From Hanstruepera marina (lineage in GTDB: Bacteria > Bacteroidota > Bacteroidia > Flavobacteriales > Flavobacteriaceae), in the NCBI RefSeq assembly GCF_019880635.1, contig NZ_JAINVX010000002.1, positions 124,001 to 188,000 on the forward strand: 64,000 nt of DNA, written 5' to 3'. Made by a program: the position numbers and the translations under genes. The notes below the pieces were generated by a model. That model had not been told where the DNA came from. It did no database searches and was given only the letters and a program-made list of their open reading frames with translations. Positions 36,123 through 43,467 of this stretch are shown here, one piece after another. Numbering within the stretch: position 1 is the stretch's first letter; every line of letters begins with the position of its first letter.

Positions 36123-36164
36123 TTCTCGATACAATTTTGTTTCACAAAATCACTCGAAGTGACG
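36123..36164. repeat. Dispersed repeat copy B, overlapping the trpF stop codon
   Basis: It runs from TTCTCGATACAA to CACTCGAAGTGACG. The last residues of TrpF (RHFE and the TGA stop) are encoded in this repeat. Same family as copies at 22863 and 36074. Confidence 0.8.
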
Positions 36165-36776
36165 TAGGTTATTTTTAAATTTTTCTAATTTTTCAATATG
36201 CTTTAAGCCTGGTTTAAGTTCAAATTTGCTGTTTACATCAATAGCGTAGCAATATTTGGATTCTTGCCTACCTAGGAAGGACAGGATATCTTCTGTGTTT
36301 TCTAAACCAATACCTCCACTTAAAAAATAGGGTTTGGTAGATGGATAGCTTTTCAAAATTTTCCAATCGAATGTATAACCATTACCACCTGGAAGTTTAC
36401 CTTTTGTGTCAAACAAAAAATAATCGCATACATCTTCATAAGGTTTTATAACATCAAAATTGAAAGCATGTTTCATGGCAAACACTTTTATGATTTCCTT
36501 GTTGGTTGATTGTAATAGTTTGCATATTTCGGTAGATTCGTTACCGTGAAGTTGTATAGCGTCCAGTTGATGTTTTTCTATATGGTCTACAATAAACTCA
36601 ACTTCTTCGTCAACAAACACACCTACTTTTTTTATGCCTTTAGGTAATTCGGGAATATTATCCTCAAAATGTCTAGGTGATTTTTTATAAAATATGAAAC
36701 CAAGATAATCGGGTTGCAATTTTGCAACAGCTTTAATATTATCTTGATATTTCATACCGCAGACTTTTAATTTCAT
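36150..36776 (-). CDS. trpF: Phosphoribosylanthranilate isomerase
   Basis: The 208-residue TIM-barrel enzyme starts MKLKVCGMKY (catalytic Cys in KVCGM). It has LHGNE, the catalytic Asp in FLFDTKGKLPGGNG and the phosphate site LSGGIG. It performs the Amadori rearrangement in tryptophan synthesis. Its start overlaps trpC by 4 bases. The last codons and stop come from a repeat element, so the original C-terminus was probably slightly different. Confidence 0.95.
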   Translation of the reverse strand: MKLKVCGMKYQDNIKAVAKLQPDYLGFIFYKKSPRHFEDNIPELPKGIKKVGVFVDEEVEFIVDHIEKHQLDAIQLHGNESTEICKLLQSTNKEIIKVFAMKHAFNFDVIKPYEDVCDYFLFDTKGKLPGGNGYTFDWKILKSYPSTKPYFLSGGIGLENTEDILSFLGRQESKYCYAIDVNSKFELKPGLKHIEKLEKFKNNLRHFE

Positions 36777-37558
36777 GGTATTAAATCGTTTATAAATTGC
36801 AAGGCATGCTCTCCAGGATTATTTGTTTTTATGAAATTTTCACCAATTAAAAAACCCTTGTAACCATAAGAACGCAGGTCTTTTATGGCCTCTACAGAAC
36901 TAATGCCACTTTCAGAAATTTTTACAAAGTCATTTGGAATTAGTTCACTTAAAACTTTACTGGTTTTAAGTGAAACCTCAAAGGTTTTTAGATTGCGGTT
37001 GTTAACACCAATCATATCTATGCTTGACATGATGGATTTGTTCAATTCTTCCTCATTGTGAACTTCCAAGAGTACATTTAGGTCCAGTGATTTTGCGAGT
37101 TCAGAAAACTGTTTGATTTCTTTTTTAGAGAGTATTGCAGCAATTAATAAAATAGCATCGGATCCATAAGCTTTTGCTTCAATAATTTGATAAGGATCAA
37201 TTATAAATTCCTTGCGTAATAATGGCAGGTTGCAACTCGCTCTTGCGATAAGTAAATCATCTAAACTGCCCCCAAAATACTTTCCTTCAGTTAAAACAGA
37301 CATGCCACAAACACCAGCTAATTCATAACCTTTAGCAACATCTTGCACATTTAAATTTTGATTGATAACAGATTTAGAGGGTGAGCGTCTTTTGTGTTCT
37401 GCAATAATACCCGTTTCGCTTGTTCTTAATGTTTCAGCAAGAGGGAACGTTTGTTTGTTGAACAAAACCGAGTTTTCTAATTGAGAAATTGGAATCAAAC
37501 TTTTTTTTAATTCAACTTCGATGTGTTTGTCTCTTACTATTTTATCTAAAATGTTCAT
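36773..37558 (-). CDS. trpC: Indole-3-glycerol phosphate synthase
   Basis: The 261-residue enzyme shows AEHKRRSPSKS (catalytic Lys), the EGKYFGG loop, GVNNRNLKTFEV and SESGIS. It closes the indole ring in tryptophan synthesis. It overlaps trpD and trpF by 4 bases each, so translation is coupled. Confidence 0.97.
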   Translation of the reverse strand: MNILDKIVRDKHIEVELKKSLIPISQLENSVLFNKQTFPLAETLRTSETGIIAEHKRRSPSKSVINQNLNVQDVAKGYELAGVCGMSVLTEGKYFGGSLDDLLIARASCNLPLLRKEFIIDPYQIIEAKAYGSDAILLIAAILSKKEIKQFSELAKSLDLNVLLEVHNEEELNKSIMSSIDMIGVNNRNLKTFEVSLKTSKVLSELIPNDFVKISESGISSVEAIKDLRSYGYKGFLIGENFIKTNNPGEHALQFINDLIP

Positions 37559-38553
37559 GCGTTTTGACTTAATGCGACCAAAGTTTTAAAGCTTTTTAAA
37601 GCCTTGCCAGATAACAATGATTCTTTTGCTATTTGAAAACTGTCTTCTATAGAGGTGTTGTTGAATGTAGATATGGCTAATGCGGCATTAGCGCAAGCCA
37701 CATGGTTTTGCGCATCGGTACCTTGACCTTGTAAAATATGTGTAAAAATTTTAGCTGAAGATTCAACCGAATTCCCACCGTGAATTTGTTCTTGTTTTAG
37801 TGTGTTGAGGTTAAAAGTTGAAGCATCAATAATTTGCTCGCTATCGTTTTGTATAACCTTCGCAGGACCAGTAAGTGAAATTTCATCATAACCATCCAAG
37901 GCATGAACAATTGAATAGTTTTTGTCGGTATTTTGATACAAGTAACTATACAAACGGAGTAATTCTAAATTAAATACGCCAACCAGTTGGTTTTTTGGAA
38001 ACGCTGGATTTACCATGGGACCTAACATATTAAAGAATGTTTTTACACCCAGTTCTTTTCTAATTGGCGCTACATTTTTCATAGCAGGATGAAACAATGG
38101 TGCATGCAATACACAAATACCAGCATCATCCAAACAACGTTTTAGAAAATTGATATCGTTTGAAAATTTTATGCCTAAAAACTCCATAACATTTGACGAG
38201 CCACACGTTGAAGACACACCGTAGTTGCCATGTTTTGTAACGCTTATTCCTGTACCTGCCGTGATAAAAGATGCTAATGTTGAAATGTTAAATGTGTCTT
38301 TGCCATCACCACCTGTGCCACATAAATCAATCGTGTTATAGCTATCTAAATTTACAGGAATACAGAGTTCTAATAAAGCATCACGAAAGCCTGATAACTC
38401 CTCTATGGTTATAGTACGCATCATATAAACCGTTAAAAAAGAAGCGATTTGACTTTGGTTATAGTCACCTTTAGAAATATTTACTAATACTTCCTTGGCT
38501 TCTTCACTAGAGATGCTTTCTTGATTTATTAATCGGTTTAAAATATGCTTCAT
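37555..38553 (-). CDS. trpD: Anthranilate phosphoribosyltransferase
   Basis: The 332-residue enzyme has the glycine-rich PRPP loop GTGGDGKDTFNIST, KHGNYGVSSTCGSSNVME and the GPMVNPA segment. It joins anthranilate to PRPP. It lies one base after trpG and overlaps trpC by 4 bases. Confidence 0.97.
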   Translation of the reverse strand: MKHILNRLINQESISSEEAKEVLVNISKGDYNQSQIASFLTVYMMRTITIEELSGFRDALLELCIPVNLDSYNTIDLCGTGGDGKDTFNISTLASFITAGTGISVTKHGNYGVSSTCGSSNVMEFLGIKFSNDINFLKRCLDDAGICVLHAPLFHPAMKNVAPIRKELGVKTFFNMLGPMVNPAFPKNQLVGVFNLELLRLYSYLYQNTDKNYSIVHALDGYDEISLTGPAKVIQNDSEQIIDASTFNLNTLKQEQIHGGNSVESSAKIFTHILQGQGTDAQNHVACANAALAISTFNNTSIEDSFQIAKESLLSGKALKSFKTLVALSQNA

Positions 38554-38554
38554 A

Positions 38555-39121
38555 TTAATTATTAATCCAGTTTTCTAAAATTTGTTTGCCGTTAGGAGTT
38601 AGTACGGATTCAGGATGAAATTGTACACCTCTAACATCATATTCATTATGCTTTAAGGACATAATTTGACCATTCTCATCAAACGATGTGGCAGTTAAGC
38701 AATCTGGAAGATTGTTGCTCACAACCCACGAATGGTAACGCCCAACCTCAATATGTTTATCTAAACCTTTGAATAAATACTCGTCAGGGTCTGTTATTTC
38801 AATTGTTGTGGATACACCATGAAAAACGGTATCGAGATTAATAATTGAACCTCCAAAAACTTCACCTATGGCTTGCTGTCCAAGGCACACGCCTAACATA
38901 CTTTTGGAGGGTGCAAACTCTCGAATTAATGGTTTTAATAAGCCAGCTTCATCAGGAATACCAGGACCTGGAGACAGTAAAATTTTATTAAACCCTTTTA
39001 CGGATTCCAGTTGAAACTGATCATTTCTAAAAACCGTTACATGACAATTCAAATCTTCTAAATAATGAACAAGATTGTAGGTGAAACTGTCGTAATTATC
39101 TATTACTAATACGTTTTTCAT
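38555..39121 (-). CDS. trpG: Anthranilate synthase component II (glutamine amidotransferase)
   Basis: The 188-residue class I amidotransferase starts MKNVLVIDNYDSFTYNLVHY. The nucleophile Cys is in LGVCLGQQAIG and the His-Glu pair in VQFHPES. It feeds ammonia to TrpE. An in-frame ATG at 39139 would add 6 residues and overlap trpE by 17 bases; ATG 39121, one base after the trpE stop, fits the family N-terminus better. It is not fused to trpD. Confidence 0.95.
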   Translation of the reverse strand: MKNVLVIDNYDSFTYNLVHYLEDLNCHVTVFRNDQFQLESVKGFNKILLSPGPGIPDEAGLLKPLIREFAPSKSMLGVCLGQQAIGEVFGGSIINLDTVFHGVSTTIEITDPDEYLFKGLDKHIEVGRYHSWVVSNNLPDCLTATSFDENGQIMSLKHNEYDVRGVQFHPESVLTPNGKQILENWINN

Positions 39122-39122
39122 T

Positions 39123-40526
39123 TTAAATGGTTTCAGCAATTTTAATAGCTTTTGTTAGTGCGCCTAATTTGTTATATACTTCTTGCAATTCGTATTCAGG
39201 ATTGGATTTTGATACCAAGCCTGCACCAGCTTGCCAGTGTAATGTGTGATTTTTACTTAAAAATGTTCGTATCATGATGGCGTGGTTATAGTTACCGTTA
39301 AAATCCATGAAACCTATAGCGCCACCATAAAACTCGCGACTTGTTTTTTCATAGTGTTCAATAAGTTTCATGGCTTTGTGTTTTGGAGCACCAGATAAGG
39401 TGCCTGCCGGAAAAGTATCGGCTACCATTTGCATCGTGGTTGTTTCGTCATTTTTATTACCGGTTACTTTACTTACTAAATGAATCACATGCGAAAAGAA
39501 TTGAACTTCTCTATATGTATCTACCTTTACATTTCTGCCATGTCTGCTTAAATCATTCCTTGCTAGATCAACTAGCATGACATGTTCGGCATTTTCTTTA
39601 TCATCTACTGCTAATTGTTTTGCCAGTTCAGCGTCGTGTTCATCATTACCTGTTCTTTTAAACGTTCCTGCAATGGGATGAATTTCAGCTTTGCCCTTGT
39701 TGACAATAAGCTGTGCTTCTGGTGAGCTTCCAAAGATTTTAAAATCGCCATAATCAAAATAAAATAGGTATGGCGAGGGGTTTATGCTACGCAAGGCACG
39801 ATAGACGTTAAACTCATCGCCTTTAAAATGTTGTGTAAACTTTTTTGAAAGTACCAATTGAAATACATCGCCTCTTGCACAATGTTGCTTTGCTTTTACA
39901 ACATGTTCTTTGTATTCATTATCAGTTAAATTGGAACTGGTATTGCCTTCGGTTTTAAAATTAAAAGCTGCATAATTTTTTGAACTTATGAGTTGTAAAA
40001 CCTCATCAATATTGTTTTCTGTATTAAAACAATGAGCAAAAACATAGGCTTCGTTCTTAAAATGGTTAATGGCTATTATGTTTTGATATACGGCATAATG
40101 TACATCAGGTATATTTAAGCTATTTGGTTTTTTAGATATGTTTATGTCTTCAAAATAGCGCACTGCATCGTAAGCCGTAAAACCAAAAATACCGTTATTA
40201 ATAAATTTAAAGTTTTTAGATGCTTGTATTTTAAAACGCTTGGTGAATTTGTGGATTTCCTCGGCTACCTTGGTTTTTGCAGTTATCTTTTTTGTTATCT
40301 CGCTGTTATCAGGAAATAGTTGCGTTATTGTTTCGTTCTTTACTTGTATTGATGCTATTGGGTTGCAACATATATAAGAAAAACTATTATCGTTAGCATG
40401 ATAGTCGCTGCTTTCCAATAAAATACTATTAGGGTATTTGTCCCTTAATTTAAGATATACACTAACAGGTGTAATGGTATCTGCTAGTGTTTTTTTGTAA
40501 TGCGTATAAAGACTAAATGTTTTCAT
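39123..40526 (-). CDS. trpE: Anthranilate synthase component I
   Basis: The 467-residue chorismate-binding enzyme has the feedback-inhibition motif LLES at residues 36-39 with a downstream Ser (DNSFS), so it should be inhibited by tryptophan. The catalytic region includes PIAGTFKRTG, HVMLVDLARND and AGTLSGAPKHKAM. It is the first structural gene of the operon and lies just after a leader peptide and attenuator. Confidence 0.97.
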   Translation of the reverse strand: MKTFSLYTHYKKTLADTITPVSVYLKLRDKYPNSILLESSDYHANDNSFSYICCNPIASIQVKNETITQLFPDNSEITKKITAKTKVAEEIHKFTKRFKIQASKNFKFINNGIFGFTAYDAVRYFEDINISKKPNSLNIPDVHYAVYQNIIAINHFKNEAYVFAHCFNTENNIDEVLQLISSKNYAAFNFKTEGNTSSNLTDNEYKEHVVKAKQHCARGDVFQLVLSKKFTQHFKGDEFNVYRALRSINPSPYLFYFDYGDFKIFGSSPEAQLIVNKGKAEIHPIAGTFKRTGNDEHDAELAKQLAVDDKENAEHVMLVDLARNDLSRHGRNVKVDTYREVQFFSHVIHLVSKVTGNKNDETTTMQMVADTFPAGTLSGAPKHKAMKLIEHYEKTSREFYGGAIGFMDFNGNYNHAIMIRTFLSKNHTLHWQAGAGLVSKSNPEYELQEVYNKLGALTKAIKIAETI

Positions 40527-40535
40527 ATTGAAACT

Positions 40536-40567
40536 AAAAAAGGCTTGTCGTGAATGACAAGCCTTTA
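40536..40567 (-). terminator. trp operon attenuator terminator
   Basis: On the minus strand a perfect 11-bp stem AAAGGCTTGTC (40556-40566 on the template side) / GACAAGCCTTT (40539-40549) with a 6-base loop is followed by a run of six T, 10 bases before trpE. The loop and first stem bases (ATTCACGA) can instead pair with TCGTGAAT at the end of the leader-peptide gene, giving an antiterminator. Confidence 0.87.
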
Positions 40568-40597
40568 AAATATTTTAATTAAATATATAGGGTTAAT

Positions 40598-40654
40598 TCA
40601 CGAAAGTTGATTTCGAAAATTCCACCACCAAGTATGATTTAAAATTGTGTTCAT
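40598..40654 (-). CDS. trpL: trp operon leader peptide with three Trp codons
   Basis: ATG 40654 opens an 18-codon frame reading MNTILNHTWWWNFRNQLS. Three successive TGG codons in 18 are far beyond chance and are the classic attenuation sensor. The stop codon lies within TCGTGAAT (about 40594-40601), which can pair with the attenuator loop. A short hairpin CGAAA/TTTCG inside the frame would compete. Charged tRNA-Trp lets the ribosome reach the stop and cover the antiterminator strand; a stall at WWW frees it. The mechanism is inferred from the sequence and the known enterobacterial model. Confidence 0.88.
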   Translation of the reverse strand: MNTILNHTWWWNFRNQLS

Positions 40655-40667
40655 TGTTTTATTTATT

Positions 40668-40698
40668 CAAATATATAATGAATTCGGTTTTATCCAAA
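40668..40698 (-). promoter_or_regulatory. Consensus promoter of the trp operon
   Basis: On the minus strand CTTTG (ending at 40695), a 19-base spacer and TATATTTG (40675-40668) match the Bacteroidota -33/-7 consensus exactly. It ends 13 bases before the leader-peptide ATG, so nearly all of the transcript leader is the attenuation region. Confidence 0.82.
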
Positions 40699-40795
40699 GT
40701 TTTTGCATGAAAAATAAATGTATAAGTTGGTTTTCGTTTTAAAAGTATGTTAAAGATTAAGGGGGTTAATGTTTTTATATCTAAATTTATGAGTT

Positions 40796-41320
40796 ATGAA
40801 ACCTATTATTTTAATACTAATCGTATTCGTATTTAGCTGTAAAGAAGCTCCAACTGAAATAGTTGAGGTAAATGAAACTACTGAAGAAAATAGTAAAAGC
40901 TTGGAGCTTGAGATTAATGATTATGCTGGTTTAGAACCCTATTTAAACCTAAAAGATGATCATGTTTATGTTGTGAATTTTTGGGCTACTTGGTGTGCAC
41001 CTTGTGTAAAGGAATTACCTTTTTTTGAACAACTGGGTGAGAATTATAAAGATAATAATGTAAAGGTGGTATTGATAAGTTTAGACTTTCCCAAAGACTA
41101 CGAGTCTAAATTAATACCCTTTATAGAGAAAAATAAATTACAGTCTAAAATTCTAGTATTGGATGATCCGGATATGAATTCATGGATTCCAAAAGTAAAT
41201 CCAGATTGGGAAGGTGCTATTCCAGCAACATTAATTTACAATAAAGATAAAAAACAATTTTACGAGCAATCTTTCACATATGAAGAGCTCAAAACAGAAG
41301 TCAACAAATTTTTAAACTAA
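40796..41320 (+). CDS. TlpA-like thioredoxin-fold lipoprotein
   Basis: The 174-residue protein has a lipoprotein signal (ILIVFVFSC, Cys15), an acidic linker and a thioredoxin fold with active site FWATWCAPCVKE. It probably reduces or exchanges disulfides in the periplasm. It lies 5 bases upstream of a second thioredoxin-fold gene. The start is divergent from the trp leader; a weak box TAAATTTA lies at 40782-40789. Confidence 0.88.
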   Translation: MKPIILILIVFVFSCKEAPTEIVEVNETTEENSKSLELEINDYAGLEPYLNLKDDHVYVVNFWATWCAPCVKELPFFEQLGENYKDNNVKVVLISLDFPKDYESKLIPFIEKNKLQSKILVLDDPDMNSWIPKVNPDWEGAIPATLIYNKDKKQFYEQSFTYEELKTEVNKFLN

Positions 41321-41325
41321 TAACT

Positions 41326-41937
41326 ATGAAAACACTAAAAACAATGTTTGTGCTGGTAGCCGTTTTGGGTTTATTTGCATTTACAACTACAAATGACAGT
41401 GGTGGCTACGAAATAGGTGATGTGGCTACCGATTTTAAACTGGAAAATATTGATGGTAAAATGGTTTCGCTCTCAGATTTTAAGAAAGCGAAAGGATTTA
41501 TTGTAATTTTCACATGTAATACATGTCCTTATGCTGTGGCTTATGAAGATAGAGTAGAGGCTCTAAATAAAAAATATGCTGATAAGGGTTATCCAGTTAT
41601 AGCCATTATGCCAAATAATACTGATGTAAAACCTGGTGATAATATGGAAGCCATGAAAGCAAGAGCAAAAGCAAAAGGATTTACATTTCCGTATTTAATG
41701 GATAAAGGGCAGAAAATTTATCCGCAGTATGGAGCAACAAAAACACCTCATGTGTATGTTTTGGAAAAAACTTCTAAAGGCAATATTGTTAAATATATAG
41801 GTGCAATTGATGATAATTACAAAGATGCCAATGCCGTAAACCAAAAGTATGTAGAGGATGCTGTTGATGCTTTATTGGCAGGAGAAGAAATAAAAGAGCC
41901 TAAAACCCGAGCAATTGGGTGTTCAATAAAAGTATAA
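41326..41937 (+). CDS. Thioredoxin family (redoxin) secreted protein
   Basis: The 203-residue protein has a signal peptide (to about residue 20) and a redoxin domain beginning GDVATDFKLENIDGKMVSL, with the active-site variant FTCNTCPYAVAYEDR (CNTC). It ends in GCSIKV. The type is close to peroxiredoxin/ResA-like secreted proteins. It shares a transcript with the TlpA-like gene and is closed by a strong terminator. Confidence 0.86.
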   Translation: MKTLKTMFVLVAVLGLFAFTTTNDSGGYEIGDVATDFKLENIDGKMVSLSDFKKAKGFIVIFTCNTCPYAVAYEDRVEALNKKYADKGYPVIAIMPNNTDVKPGDNMEAMKARAKAKGFTFPYLMDKGQKIYPQYGATKTPHVYVLEKTSKGNIVKYIGAIDDNYKDANAVNQKYVEDAVDALLAGEEIKEPKTRAIGCSIKV

Positions 41938-41949
41938 ATGTAAATTATA

Positions 41950-41979
41950 ATCCGAAGTGTAACGCTTCGGATTTTTTTA
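41950..41979 (+). terminator. Rho-independent terminator of the thioredoxin gene pair
   Basis: The 8-bp stem ATCCGAAG (41950-41957) / CTTCGGAT (41965-41972) is followed by a run of T. Confidence 0.87.
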
Positions 41980-42001
41980 TGTCTATTTAATTAGAAATGT
42001 A

Positions 42002-42009
42002 TAATTTTG
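42002..42009 (+). promoter_or_regulatory. Probable -7 element of the rhodanese genes
   Basis: TAATTTTG matches TAnnTTTG, 22 bases before the first rhodanese ATG and just after the upstream terminator. No -33 TTG at normal spacing. Confidence 0.42.
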
Positions 42010-42031
42010 TTATACACTAACTAAATAATCT

Positions 42032-42346
42032 ATGGCAGATTTATCACAAGATACTTGGCGCGAAAAGCTGAGTGAGGACAAAAATGCAGTTGTTTTAGAC
42101 GTTAGAACAGCTGAAGAATTGGAAGAAGGTTTTATACCCAATGCAATTCATTTAGATATTTATCAAGGGCAGAATTTTATGGATAGTATTAATAAACTTG
42201 ATAAAAACAAAAATTACTTTGTGTATTGTAAATCTGGAGGACGTAGCGGACAGGCTTGTGCTATTATGTCCCAACTGGGTTTTAAAAACGCTTATAATTT
42301 AGTGGGTGGAATTATGCAATGGTCTGGAGAAGTAGTTAATAGTTAA
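42032..42346 (+). CDS. Rhodanese-like domain protein, cytoplasmic
   Basis: At 104 residues this is a single rhodanese domain with active-site loop YCKSGGRSGQA (catalytic Cys) and VLDVRTAEELEEG. No signal peptide. It may transfer sulfane sulfur. A second rhodanese with a lipoprotein signal follows 10 bases downstream. Confidence 0.9.
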   Translation: MADLSQDTWREKLSEDKNAVVLDVRTAEELEEGFIPNAIHLDIYQGQNFMDSINKLDKNKNYFVYCKSGGRSGQACAIMSQLGFKNAYNLVGGIMQWSGEVVNS

Positions 42347-42356
42347 AACATATAAT

Positions 42357-42755
42357 ATGAGTAGAATCTTAATTTTAAGTATTGCTATAATGTCTTTGTG
42401 CTTTTCTTGCAAACAAGCTGAAGCCCAAAGTGGAATACAGGTTGTAACTTCAGAAGAGATGAAAGAACTATTGGCAATAGAAGATATTCAATTGGTAGAT
42501 GTTAGAACTCCAGAGGAGTACGAAGAAGGCTATATAGCTAATTTCCAGAATATAGATTTTATGTCTCCAACTTTTGAAGAAGATATTTTAAAACTCGATA
42601 AAGAGAAGCCCGTTATATTGTATTGCAGATCAGGAGGACGAAGCGCACGCTGTGCAAAAAAAATGGTTGAAGCTGGTTTTGTTAAGATTTATGATTTGGA
42701 TGGAGGCATAACAAAATGGATTCATAATGGTAACGATGTTGTGAGATCCAATTAA
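42357..42755 (+). CDS. Rhodanese-like domain lipoprotein
   Basis: The 132-residue protein has a lipoprotein signal (SIAIMSLCFSC, Cys18) and a rhodanese domain with LVDVRTPEEYEEGY and active loop YCRSGGRSARC. It is the periplasmic counterpart of the preceding gene, so the pair places rhodanese activity on both sides of the membrane. Confidence 0.9.
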   Translation: MSRILILSIAIMSLCFSCKQAEAQSGIQVVTSEEMKELLAIEDIQLVDVRTPEEYEEGYIANFQNIDFMSPTFEEDILKLDKEKPVILYCRSGGRSARCAKKMVEAGFVKIYDLDGGITKWIHNGNDVVRSN

Positions 42756-42780
42756 AAATAAAGTATAGTTGATTAAAATA

Positions 42781-42809
42781 AAAAAGGTAGACATGTGTCT
42801 ACCTTTTTT
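42781..42809 (+). terminator. Rho-independent terminator of the rhodanese genes
   Basis: The 12-bp stem AAAAAGGTAGAC (42781-42792) / GTCTACCTTTTT (42797-42808) has a 4-base loop and an A/T-rich base that works as a T run. Confidence 0.88.
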
Positions 42810-42923
42810 GCCCCAAATCTACCATAAACTTAACCTACTTATGTTATGGTGACATGAATTTATAAAACCATTTTAATCTGTGTTGATTTATCCGATAACA
42901 TGCATGATAAATTGTTGAAGCGT

Positions 42924-42963
42924 AAAAAAAGCTCACAATCGTGCTGAATAGATTGTGAGCTTT
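42924..42963 (-). terminator. Terminator of the tmRNA gene
   Basis: On the minus strand the stem AAAGCTCACAATC / GATTGTGAGCTTT (13 bp, 10-base loop) is followed by further T, right after the tmRNA 3' end. Confidence 0.83.
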
Positions 42964-42968
42964 AAATG

Positions 42969-43360
42969 TGGAGTCGGAGAGAATCGAACTCTCGTCCAAA
43001 CAAGTAATCAAAGGGCTTTCTACACGTTTATTCTGTTCTTGTTTTTTCGATTGCAAGCTGGTTACAGACAACCTACTTACAACTTATCTTCTTAAATTTC
43101 GAAAGTAAATCGAAGTGCTTTACGTTCTATGTTAATTTTTACGATGCCTCTAATCGAACGCCATTAACCAAGGCTTTCAGGAGACATTTAGCTTTCCCGC
43201 CTTGCGGGACTAGGCAAATCTTACTATAATTCAGATTAAGCAGCTAAAGCGTAGTTATTCTCGCCGTTTAAAAGTTTGACCTAGCCTTTTACGTGTTTCA
43301 ATGTCATTACACGACGTGCTTACCATTTCATTAATCTCGCTGTCAAAACCAGTCGACCCC
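42969..43360 (-). ncRNA. ssrA: Transfer-messenger RNA
   Basis: The 5' end GGGGTCGACTGGTTTTGACA and the 3' end GAGAGTTCGATTCTCTCCGACTCCA form a tRNA-like domain: GGGGUCG pairs with CGACUCC, and the T-arm has GTTCGATTC. The tag frame on the minus strand at 43265-43236 reads GENNYALAA followed by TAA. The CCA end is not encoded. It rescues stalled ribosomes with SmpB. Length about 392 nt. It is divergent from the dehydrogenase-like gene. Confidence 0.97.
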
Positions 43361-43390
43361 AAGTTTATTTGCAATAATGGTAAAGGATCG

Positions 43391-43398
43391 CAAAGTTA
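43391..43398 (-). promoter_or_regulatory. Probable -7 element of ssrA
   Basis: On the minus strand this reads TAACTTTG, a full match to TAnnTTTG, about 30 bases upstream of the mature 5' end, with a TTG 23 bases further up. A short 5' leader would be removed by RNase P. Confidence 0.5.
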
Positions 43399-43406
43399 TC
43401 AAAAAG

Positions 43407-43438
43407 TTTGTATAACCTTGGCAATACATGTATTTTCG
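43407..43438 (+). promoter_or_regulatory. Promoter of the dehydrogenase-like gene
   Basis: TTTG at 43407-43410, a 20-base spacer and TATTTTCG at 43431-43438 (one mismatch in the -7 box). It lies inside the longer open frame that starts at 43408, which supports the later ATG 43468. Confidence 0.55.
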
Positions 43439-43467
43439 TGCAAAAATTATTCCAATTCGTTTTCAGT

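Noticed and set aside
36060-36134. TrpB N-terminal extension of 25 residues
   Set aside because: Encoded by dispersed repeat DNA; the family N-terminus starts at ATG 36059.
42844-43071. 75-codon minus-strand frame
   Set aside because: It overlaps the tmRNA gene and its terminator, which explain the sequence.
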